Below are positions 1 to 4,899 of a DNA stretch of 9,235 nt, piece after piece (position 1 is the stretch's first letter; every line of letters begins with the position of its first letter). Both the position numbers and the translations under genes were made by a program. The stretch is from Candidatus Atribacter fermentans (GTDB lineage Bacteria > Atribacterota > Atribacteria > Atribacterales > Atribacteraceae): positions 1 through 9,235 of the forward strand of contig JAAYUT010000409.1 of assembly GCA_012517485.1 (NCBI GenBank), written 5' to 3'. Under the pieces are notes generated by a model. That model saw only the letters and a list, made by a program, of their open reading frames with translations. It made no database searches and was not told where the DNA came from.

Positions 1-433
1 CTATTTTACGCACTGATCCAAAGAATAAAGCCACAAATTCCAATACTTTTTCTTTAAACACCCTTGTATAATTACAACCAGGCTCAACAACTCCATTCAA
101 GTCTGTAATAAAGTTATAGCCACAGTTATCACATGTATATCTTTTAACTTTAGCATTTACAGCTCCTTCATCATAAAAATAAAGTAATCTATCGTTATAT
201 CCATCAGAGAAAACGGATTTAGAGTGACATTTAGGACAAACACCAAGATCATCCTCAATATATAAAATATCCTTTTTAAAATACATAACAAGCGAATTAT
301 AGTATTTATTAGCTTTATTTCTCTTTTTACCAAGTTCAAATTCGTATTTTGAAAAACTTTCAAAAAAATAGGAAAGCTTATATTGTTTATAGTTCAAACA
401 ACTAATGGGAGCAATTGATTTTACACTAGTCAT
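1..433 (-). CDS. Zinc-ribbon transposase-like protein, N-terminal part (runs off window)
   Basis: The minus strand is open from an ATG at 433-431 to position 1, giving 144 residues without a stop, so the gene continues past the left edge. A zinc ribbon is visible: CPKCH at residues 66-70 and CDNCG at 101-105, about 31 residues apart. A basic, helix-rich stretch follows (FKEKVLEFVALFFGSVRKI). This layout, an N-terminal zinc ribbon followed by a helical DNA-binding segment, is typical of archaeal DDE-type insertion-sequence transposases, including ones I recall from Methanobacteriales. The catalytic domain would lie outside the window, so the transposase call is inferred from the N-terminus alone; a zinc-ribbon DNA-binding protein is the alternative. 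A ribosome-binding-like GGTGGGAG (454-447) lies 13 bases before the ATG and is buried in an inverted repeat, described separately. Confidence 0.6.
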   Translation of the reverse strand, partial: MTSVKSIAPISCLNYKQYKLSYFFESFSKYEFELGKKRNKANKYYNSLVMYFKKDILYIEDDLGVCPKCHSKSVFSDGYNDRLLYFYDEGAVNAKVKRYTCDNCGYNFITDLNGVVEPGCNYTRVFKEKVLEFVALFFGSVRKI

Positions 434-452
434 GCTAAAATATTTGCTCCCA
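406..452 (-). promoter_or_regulatory. Inverted repeat overlapping the ribosome binding site of the transposase-like gene
   Basis: TGGGAGCAA (+ strand 406-414) is perfectly complementary to TTGCTCCCA (444-452), with 29 bases between. On the minus-strand mRNA the upstream arm overlaps the only Shine-Dalgarno-like sequence (GGTGGGAG, 454-447), the loop contains the AUG, and the second arm lies in codons 7-9. A 9-bp stem of this kind would hide the ribosome binding site. Insertion sequences such as IS10 and IS200 are known to limit transposase translation by structures of this type. It could instead be part of an element end; the other end is not in the window. Confidence 0.5.
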
Positions 453-666
453 CCTTTATATTAACTTTACGATCCTATTTTACAAAATAAACACATATAC
501 AACTATACACAAACAACAAAACATAAAAATAAAAAATCAAAAAACCCACCAATATTTTACAGTGCCTTATAATTCTCATCATTGGGAATATTTTAGCTAA
601 TTGGGTTATTGGTCCTATTTTCAGCTTATTTTCTGGTGGATAAAATAGTAAAGTGGGAAAGTTAAG

Positions 667-1128
667 ATGAAAAAAATAACATCGATTTCAATAGTTTTAG
701 GAATACTTATTTTTGTTGTAGCAATATCTGGGTGTACTTCAGATACTGAAACGAGTTATTCGAGTTTTAAAACGTATGATAATTCATTAATGTCGTTTGA
801 TTATCCTGATAATTGGGTAATTGATTATGAAAGTACGGATTCTAATGGTGTTTATTTTAATTCCTCAAATGGTGAGATACGGGTTCAGATATATGATATA
901 GTTAGTGAAGATGTACACACTGGTGAAAAGGTATATATTGGCCGTATTTTTGACAGTGCTAACTATGAATCTAAAACAATAGGAAATAAAACGTATCGGT
1001 TTGTATCAGAGGATGATTGGTTCGCTTATGCCATAGATCTTCCAGATAATAAAGAATTGTATGTTAGAGGTAATAGTAAAGATGATGAAGGATTGCAGAA
1101 GATTCTTGAAACATTCCAATCCAAATAA
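667..1128 (+). CDS. Membrane-anchored lipoprotein of unknown function
   Basis: The 153-residue protein has a clear lipoprotein signal: basic MKK, a hydrophobic stretch to about residue 20 (ISIVLGILIFVVAI) and a lipobox ISGC with Cys23 as the expected lipidation site, followed by a Ser/Thr-rich linker. It should therefore sit on the outer face of the membrane. The mature part begins with FKTYDNSLMSFDYPDNWVI, a pattern seen in small PsbP-like or surface-stress proteins in which a short beta-domain follows the anchor ('...fsFdYPenW'). I do not recognise a catalytic motif. The gene is followed nine bases later by a second surface-protein gene and both are probably co-transcribed. The start ATG has no strong Shine-Dalgarno sequence; a TAAAATA stretch about 25 bases upstream (641-647) could be a TATA box for a short-leader or leaderless mRNA. 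Confidence 0.8.
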   Translation: MKKITSISIVLGILIFVVAISGCTSDTETSYSSFKTYDNSLMSFDYPDNWVIDYESTDSNGVYFNSSNGEIRVQIYDIVSEDVHTGEKVYIGRIFDSANYESKTIGNKTYRFVSEDDWFAYAIDLPDNKELYVRGNSKDDEGLQKILETFQSK

Positions 1129-1140
1129 AAAGGTGTCGTG

Positions 1141-1842
1141 ATGGATAAACAGGTGAAGATTTTAATTGGGGTTGTAATTGTTTTGGTTGTTGTGATAATT
1201 GGTCTAGTAGGAATGTACTATGGGGGTATTCCTGGATTTTCCAGTACGCAAGCTATGAAGAATGAAACTTTTGATGGAATCACGGTATCAGTACCTGTTG
1301 CTGCAAACTTCACTAAAAGTGCTTATGGAAATTATAATGATGAAAAACTAGGACTACAAATTACCCCAGTAGACTCAGTGATAGGAATCAGTGCATTTAT
1401 AGGTACAATTGATAACCGGAAGGACGTGAAGAGAATCACCCTAGAAGGAGTACCATCTGATGCTATTTGTTGGAAAACAGAGGAGGGTTACACACAGATA
1501 TTAGTAGTTAATTCTAATGCTACACAAGGAATATGCGTAGGTGCAAAAGATGAAAAGTTAGCCATACAGATGGCTAATAGTGTAATATTCCCCCAAAACC
1601 AAAACACGATCACATCAACGGGTAATACCTCGGATAGTAACGCATCAGGTCAAGATTCAATTATCACATCTTCGCAGGCTATGAGTATAGCTAACAGTTA
1701 TATTGAAGAGCCTGGTGCAACAGCAGGAACTCCACGATTAGTTGATAGCGGTGGACAGGAAATATATATTGTACCGGTAATTTTAAACGGGAGTACTGTA
1801 GGGCAAATAGAAATAGATGCCAGGACAGGACAACGCATATAA
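1141..1842 (+). CDS. Membrane-anchored PepSY-type extracellular protein
   Basis: The 233-residue protein starts with a single uncleaved-looking membrane segment (ILIGVVIVLVVVIIGLVGMYY, about residues 7-27), so the rest should face outward. Residues about 34-150 form a beta-rich domain (ETFDGITVSVP onwards) of the same general kind as in the preceding lipoprotein. A Ser/Asn/Thr-rich linker at about 155-175 leads to a C-terminal module of about 55 residues (SSQAMSIANSYIEEPGATAG, then IYIVPV and VGQIEIDARTGQRI). That pattern matches PepSY domains, which are thought to modulate extracellular enzymes. I chose the ATG at 1141 because GGTGT at 1132-1136 lies four bases before it; a GTG directly upstream at 1138 is also in frame. 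The spacing to the upstream lipoprotein suggests one operon. No target protein is identifiable here. Confidence 0.8.
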   Translation: MDKQVKILIGVVIVLVVVIIGLVGMYYGGIPGFSSTQAMKNETFDGITVSVPVAANFTKSAYGNYNDEKLGLQITPVDSVIGISAFIGTIDNRKDVKRITLEGVPSDAICWKTEEGYTQILVVNSNATQGICVGAKDEKLAIQMANSVIFPQNQNTITSTGNTSDSNASGQDSIITSSQAMSIANSYIEEPGATAGTPRLVDSGGQEIYIVPVILNGSTVGQIEIDARTGQRI

Positions 1843-1883
1843 ACTTTTTTGTTAGGGACATGTTAAGAGGGATTAATTTAAGG

Positions 1884-1892
1884 GGAGGTGAT
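1884..1892 (+). promoter_or_regulatory. Strong Shine-Dalgarno sequence GGAGGTGAT
   Basis: GGAGGTGAT is a nearly full-length complement of the archaeal 16S rRNA 3' end and is the best ribosome binding site in the window. It has no long ORF behind it: the only start at proper spacing is a TTG at 1897 leading to a 22-residue frame. Confidence 0.7.
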
Positions 1893-1896
1893 AATT

Positions 1897-1965
1897 TTGA
1901 AAGAGTACATCAAATTCATTCAATGGTTTAAATTCGTTCTTGAAGAACATATCCACCTATACTGA
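1897..1965 (+). CDS. Possible 22-residue microprotein with TTG start
   Basis: A TTG at 1897 opens a 22-residue frame, MKEYIKFIQWFKFVLEEHI then HLY, ending at TGA 1963-1965. The support is its position behind GGAGGTGAT, with GGTGA ending five bases before the TTG, the same spacing used by several other genes here. The composition (alternating aromatic/aliphatic and Lys/Glu residues) suggests a single amphipathic helix that could lie on a membrane or bind a partner. It follows the two surface-protein genes by about 55 bases and precedes the terminator at 2047, so it may be the last gene of that operon. It could also be the surviving 5' end of a deleted gene, since broken genes begin just downstream. 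No family is recognised. Confidence 0.4.
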   Translation: MKEYIKFIQWFKFVLEEHIHLY

Positions 1966-2046
1966 AAAAGGGAATTTTTCCTATTTGGGAAACCTTCAAA
2001 GAATGTGGAGATAATAAATATTTTATAATTTTAGAAAGAGAGGTAG

Positions 2047-2080
2047 AATAACAATTTTTTTAATTGTTATTTTCTTTTTT
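2047..2080 (+). terminator. Hairpin plus T-run terminator
   Basis: AATAACAATT (2047-2056) and AATTGTTATT (2062-2071) form a perfect 10-bp AT-rich inverted repeat with a five-T loop, followed by a T-rich tract to 2080. Orientation and T-run fit termination of plus-strand transcripts from the 667-1965 genes. There is no T-run on the other side for the minus strand. Confidence 0.6.
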
Positions 2081-2090
2081 TACATGTTGT

Positions 2091-2279
2091 TTATCTCGTT
2101 TGTATTCGTTCTGCTTCTCGTGCTTCGTCTAGTATTTCCGGGTAGTACATTCTCCAGAGGTAGCGGATGGTGGGATGATGCTTGTGTTTTAGGATTTAGT
2201 CTGGTGTGTATCGTCCGCTGCTTCCTTCGAAGATTCTTTTTGATGATCTTTCTTCAATGCTCTGTATTATCCGATCGAA
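2091..2279 (-). pseudogene. Degenerate reading frame of unknown family
   Basis: Read on the minus strand, this stretch gives about 62 protein-like residues (from FDRIIQSIEERSSKRIFEG to YYPEILDEAREAERIQTR), interrupted by one in-frame TAA after GRYTPD. Apart from that stop the frame has natural-looking composition, including the HHPTIRYLWRMYYPEIL stretch. No start codon is present and it lies directly downstream of the polB fragment in a different frame. I do not recognise the family. The opposite-strand frame over the same bases (2084-2350) has Cys/Phe/Leu-rich composition typical of an antisense shadow. Confidence 0.35.
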
Positions 2280-2331
2280 AAAATGCTATGCTGTTCCTGT
2301 TGTCGAGTCCTAGGATTTCTAGGGTTTTGTC

Positions 2332-2496
2332 TCATTCAGAGAGATGGTAGGGTAGGACGTAGATGTAGGGTTTGAAATTTCTATCATGGGCAATTATGGA
2401 TCTTCCACTGGGGAGTTTGCCGAATGACCTTACCACTGGTCTACCCTTCCGGGTGATACAATCGATGTCTAAAAGCACGAATTTATTAGTCCCCAT
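2332..2496 (-). pseudogene. polB: N-terminal fragment of an archaeal family B DNA polymerase
   Basis: The minus strand encodes 54 residues from an ATG at 2496: NKFVLLDIDCITRKGRPVV, FGKLPSGRSIIAHDRNFKP and YIYVLPYHLSE, then TGA. From memory this matches the start of family B DNA polymerases of Methanobacterium and relatives (LLDIDY.T....PV.RLFGK......IIAHD..F.PYIY..P.DL.EC). The TGA sits where the family has Cys, and similarity seems to continue in the same frame for about 10 residues after it (DKTLEILGLD) before being lost. The normal protein is several hundred residues longer, so this is a dead remnant: a nonsense mutation plus loss of everything downstream. A functional replicative polymerase must be encoded elsewhere. 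The fragment probably arrived by duplication or recombination, possibly with a mobile element. Confidence 0.7.
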
Positions 2497-2590
2497 ATAG
2501 CTTAGATTCTGTTCTAACTCAGTAATATAACTTTTTAAAAGAAATTATTACTTCTCACGCGCTTTCTCCCAAAATAGCATGATACCTTAC

Positions 2591-2600
2591 TTCTATAATA
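2591..2600 (+). promoter_or_regulatory. TATA-box-like sequence upstream of the broken gene
   Basis: TTCTATAATA lies about 40 bases before the ATG at 2633, a suitable distance for an archaeal promoter with a short leader. GGTGG at 2619-2623 would serve as ribosome binding site. The start region of this gene therefore looks intact although the body is broken. Confidence 0.35.
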
Positions 2601-2632
2601 CTTAACCCGGCAGGAAAAGGTGGGAAGATGAT

Positions 2633-3510
2633 ATGAGAGTGAGTGAGGGAGAGCCCAGGGGAAGATTTGCAGAAATCTCCAACCCGGGAATATTCCAGGA
2701 ATATGAGGAAGTCATAGTATTCACCCGGCAGGAATTCAACCGGATCTACACCTCCATACAGGAGCAGATAAACTACATCAACAAGATAAGATCTGCACCT
2801 CGACCGGAGCGAAGACTGGAAGCTAATATGGTACTGGCCCAAGATCATGGAGAGAGTGCATATTTTAGATGCGAATATGGACTCCCTATTTAAAAAAGAG
2901 CCATTACAATCATACCTCGACGCGTACCTTTATGAAACTACTGGAAGCTCAGAGAAGAAGCTGCAGAAACTGAAAATACAGTTTCAGTAAAGTTATAGTT
3001 CAAAGTGGAAAATCTCATTATTTTACAGGCTGGGTTGGCTATGCGTTACAGCTACGGCATCATGGACAGGAAAAAGATACTACTCTACAACCCACAACTA
3101 TTTTAAGGGGACGCGACATCCTGGCCTTCCCCAGCAAAGACTCCCACAAGTGGCATGGGGATATAAAAGAATACATAGACGGCCTGTACCAGATCAACTC
3201 CCGGGAGGAAAGAGAGCCCATCAACATAACCGAGCTTAATCTGGCGCTTGGCGTACTTGGTAATATTACAGAAGAACTGGAAAACTTATTTGACTCTAAA
3301 AAGTCATTTGATCTCTCCTACCACTACATATCAACCCTGGACGAGAAGTACAAAAAACGGAGCAGTGTTTACACCAGTGACATGAGGAGATGCGATATGC
3401 GAGTCCCGGTTATAACACCCGCATTGAAGTACCAGCACTTACTGGAGGTTATAAGGTATGCTGAGAGGGAGTTTGAGCGGGCGAAAGAGCGCCATAAATT
3501 AGAAAAATAA
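2633..3510 (+). pseudogene. Broken gene of unknown function in several reading-frame segments
   Basis: Protein-like sequence runs through this interval in changing frames. Segment 1 (2633-about 2815) begins MRVSEGEPRGRFAEISNPGI with a good start region and contains FTRQEFNRIYTSIQEQINYI. Segment 2 (about 2815-2990, shifted by one) reads WKLIWYWPKIMERVHILD through EKKLQKLKIQFQ and a TAA. Segment 3 (3041-3106) is MRYSYGIMDRKKILLYNPQL, then F and TAA. Segment 4 (3106-3510, another frame) has about 134 codons and no start, from RGRDILAFPSKDSHKWHGDI to a charged helix LLEVIRYAEREFERAKER. Segments 3 and 4 join naturally as ...YNPQLF/RGRDIL..., which points to a frameshift at 3101-3108. It could be one gene or two adjacent ones. 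The DNA is richer in G+C than the defence genes downstream. I do not recognise the family. Confidence 0.5.
3443..3484 (+). repeat. Direct repeat copy A (3' end of the broken gene)
   Basis: A 42-base segment starting TGGAGGTT and ending GAGCGGGCGA matches 4346-4387 at 40 of 42 positions. It encodes the final helix EVIRYAEREFERA of the broken gene. The two copies are 903 bases apart and flank the toxin-antitoxin pair. Confidence 0.85.
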
Positions 3511-3560
3511 CCAAAAATGAAATTTAACCAATCTATGTTAAATTGATATCCAAAGTTAAT

Positions 3561-3569
3561 TTTATATAA
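3561..3569 (+). promoter_or_regulatory. TATA box of the antitoxin-toxin operon
   Basis: TTTATATAA is a good archaeal TATA box, centred about 37 bases before the antitoxin ATG at 3602. Transcription would start near 3590, leaving a leader just long enough for the GGTGA ribosome binding site at 3592-3596. As AbrB-type antitoxins usually repress their own operon, binding near this box is likely but not shown. Confidence 0.55.
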
Positions 3570-3601
3570 GTTGTTAGATTTATATTTAATTGGTGAATCT
3601 T

Positions 3602-3853
3602 ATGATAACTACCAAAGTGTATGATAACAACCAAACGGCTATTCCCTCGGAGATTCGTAAGATGTTCAAAGTACAGGCCAATGACATTGTGGAATGGATT
3701 GTAAATGAAGATGGTGAAATTAACATTAATTTTAGAAAGCGAAGCAGACTAGATGATATCGTGGGAATAGTATCAAGTAAAAAACCCATTGACAGTGTTA
3801 AAATTCAAAAAAGAATAGACCACGGTGAGGAAATTGATTCTAGTAGACCCTAA
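3602..3853 (+). CDS. AbrB/SpoVT-type antitoxin (VapB-like)
   Basis: The 83-residue protein begins MITTKVYDNNQTAIPSEIRK, the swapped-hairpin AbrB fold pattern (...v...gq.tiP.eiRk...) over residues about 1-46, with IPSEIRKMF followed by the D-V-EW strand. The C-terminal half (SRLDDIVGIVSSKKP to the end) is the flexible part that in VapB proteins wraps the toxin. It should bind its own promoter as a dimer and neutralise the PIN-domain toxin encoded next, whose start overlaps its 3' end. I chose the ATG at 3602 because GGTGA (3592-3596) lies five bases upstream; TTG 3590 and GTG 3593 are in frame but one overlaps this site and neither has its own. The pair stands between two copies of a broken gene end. 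Confidence 0.85.
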   Translation: MITTKVYDNNQTAIPSEIRKMFKVQANDIVEWIVNEDGEININFRKRSRLDDIVGIVSSKKPIDSVKIQKRIDHGEEIDSSRP

Positions 3854-4220
3854 TTTCTTTATAAACCTCTTAGATACCAAAGACAGGTACCATGAGAGGG
3901 CCGTGGAAATTCTAAGTAAAATAGAAGATGAAGAGAAGTACGTTACTGACGGCGTGATCTTTGAATCAATAACTATTTCTGGCAGTTTATACGGGGGTAA
4001 AATAGCCACAGACCTGTACCACAACATCAAAGACAATTACAAAATATATAACACCAACCATCTTCTAGATAGAGGTATGATTACCCATTTGAAGTATGAC
4101 GGGTCCCTGTCACTGGTAGATACCATACTCCTGGAGACCATGAAAGAATTAGAAATTCATGAAATAATATCATTTGACACTGATTTTGATAATAAAGATG
4201 GAGTAATTAGAGTACACTAA
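3834..4220 (+). CDS. PIN-domain toxin, putative ribonuclease (VapC-like)
   Basis: PIN-domain toxins are metal-dependent RNases that block translation by cutting tRNA, rRNA or mRNA. This one has the four acidic positions of the fold: Asp in ILVDPNFFINLL near the N-terminus, Glu in VIFESIT about 39 residues later, Asp in SLVDTILLE, and Asp in SFDTDFDNKD near the C-terminus. Length (128 residues) is usual for VapC. I favour the TTG at 3834, because GGTGA at 3824-3828 is five bases before it, as in the antitoxin, and the protein then begins MILVDPN, a classic PIN start; GTG at 3825 would add three residues. The gene overlaps the antitoxin 3' end by 20 bases, implying translational coupling. All catalytic residues are present, so it looks active. 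Confidence 0.85.
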   Translation: MILVDPNFFINLLDTKDRYHERAVEILSKIEDEEKYVTDGVIFESITISGSLYGGKIATDLYHNIKDNYKIYNTNHLLDRGMITHLKYDGSLSLVDTILLETMKELEIHEIISFDTDFDNKDGVIRVH

Positions 4221-4296
4221 TATTGAGGCCCGATAAAACAGATGGTTAGGGGAAAACTAATTAGGTAAAATGCGGTAGTTTGGTCAGGGCATATAG

Positions 4297-4425
4297 ATGT
4301 CATGTTCGAGTTACGGTATGATGCTGTACAGAAATGCCAGCTTGATGGAGGTTTTAAGGTATGCGGAGAGGGAGTTTGAGCGGGCGAGGGTGGAGTCTGG
4401 TGAATTAAAAGATAAGTCTATATAA
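4297..4425 (+). pseudogene. Degenerate second copy of the 3' end of the upstream broken gene
   Basis: A 42-codon frame from ATG 4297 ends SLMEVLRYAEREFERARVES followed by GELKDKSI. Its second half matches the C-terminus of the broken gene at 2633-3510 (LLEVIRYAEREFERAKER). Weaker DNA similarity extends upstream: AGATG..ATG..CGAGT..CGG at 4296-4317 matches AGATGCGATATGCGAGT at about 3389-3405, but with small indels that destroy the original frame there. It is best read as the decayed remains of a tandem or paralogous copy. An expressed 42-residue protein is possible but no ribosome binding site precedes the ATG. Confidence 0.5.
4346..4387 (+). repeat. Direct repeat copy B
   Basis: This is the partner of 3443-3484 (40 of 42 identical). 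With copy A it brackets the antitoxin-toxin pair, consistent with either insertion of the pair between paralogues or with duplication and deletion by recombination between the copies. Confidence 0.85.
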
Positions 4426-4426
4426 T
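4418..4426 (+). promoter_or_regulatory. TATA box for the phage-type small gene
   Basis: CTATATAAT, sitting on the stop codon of the fragment before it, is centred about 46 bases upstream of the ATG at 4469, so transcription would start near 4448 and leave room for the AGGTGAT ribosome binding site. Confidence 0.5.
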
Positions 4427-4468
4427 CATGTTACCAATTAATATAGTAATAATTAGAAGGTGATTTGG

Positions 4469-4795
4469 ATGGGAAATTTTAGGATAGAAATTGATGACTC
4501 CGGTGTTAGAAAGAAGCTTGAAGATATGCAGAAGAATTTAAAAAAAGTAGAGGAAAAACAGACAGTGCCCTTTTCTGAATTATTTAATGAATCTTTCATG
4601 TTCAAATATACAAGATATTCAAGCTTTGATGAAATGCTAGATAAAAGCGGTTTAATGGAAAAATGTGGGGATTTTGAATCAATCGACGACGAAAAATGGG
4701 ATATTTTTGTTAAGGATGGTACTGATTTTGTAGATTGGGAAGAAATGAAATCTGAAGCCGTTAAAATATGGGCATTAAAAAAGATAGGATTTTAA
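4469..4795 (+). CDS. Phage-type small acidic protein of unknown function
   Basis: The 108-residue protein begins MGNFRIEIDDSGVRKKLEDM, with a short charged coiled-coil-like helix (about 10-35). It continues VPFSELFNESFMFKYTRYSS, FDEMLDKSGLMEK, and DDEKWDIFVKDGTDFVDWEE followed by an Ala/Lys-rich tail. This order, with a central F.S.FDEML..SG element and a late TDF..WEEM element, is a pattern I recall from small proteins in the structural region of tailed phages and prophages; its role there is not established. The ATG at 4469 is chosen because GGTGA (4459-4463) ends five bases before it; a GTG at 4460 is in frame but overlaps that site. No other phage gene is in the window, so it is probably an isolated survivor of a provirus. 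Confidence 0.6.
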   Translation: MGNFRIEIDDSGVRKKLEDMQKNLKKVEEKQTVPFSELFNESFMFKYTRYSSFDEMLDKSGLMEKCGDFESIDDEKWDIFVKDGTDFVDWEEMKSEAVKIWALKKIGF

Positions 4796-4864
4796 TTTTA
4801 AAAGGACATAATCCACCCTCAGGACAATAAGCAAGGCCAAAAAAGGCACACCTATACATTAATC

Positions 4865-4873
4865 GATATAAAA
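4865..4873 (+). promoter_or_regulatory. TATA box of the TIR / membrane protein operon
   Basis: GATATAAAA is centred about 32 bases before the ATG at 4900, predicting transcription start near 4893 and a nearly leaderless mRNA. The region between 4796 and 4864 shows no gene; GCC-A6-GGC at about 4836-4847 is a weak hairpin. Confidence 0.45.
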
Positions 4874-4899
4874 TCAAGGAATAGAAACAAGTGAATGTT

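Noticed and set aside
157..363. 68-residue minus-strand frame
   Set aside because: It overlaps the longer zinc-ribbon frame (433 to edge) in another phase. Its Ile/Leu/Phe-rich composition is a frame-shift shadow with no ribosome binding site.
1..620. Recurring CTATTTTAC-like sequence at 1, 474 and CCTATTTT at 613
   Set aside because: The copies are too short and irregular in AT-rich DNA to be called terminal repeats; no matching target-site duplication is seen.
546..640. CCACCA / TGGTGG inverted repeat upstream of the lipoprotein gene
   Set aside because: The arms are six bases and about 85 bases apart with no extension; chance is likely. Otherwise 434-666 shows only AT-rich spacer.
2084..2350. 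88-residue plus-strand frame starting MLFISFVFVLLLVLRLVF
   Set aside because: It looks like a membrane protein but lies antisense to the decayed minus-strand frames, and it begins right after a terminator T-run with no ribosome binding site.
2555..2848. 97-residue minus-strand frame
   Set aside because: It is antisense to the plus-strand broken gene, whose frame has the better start region and composition.
3586..4036. Two minus-strand frames opposite the antitoxin and toxin genes
   Set aside because: Both are antisense shadows of well-supported family members.
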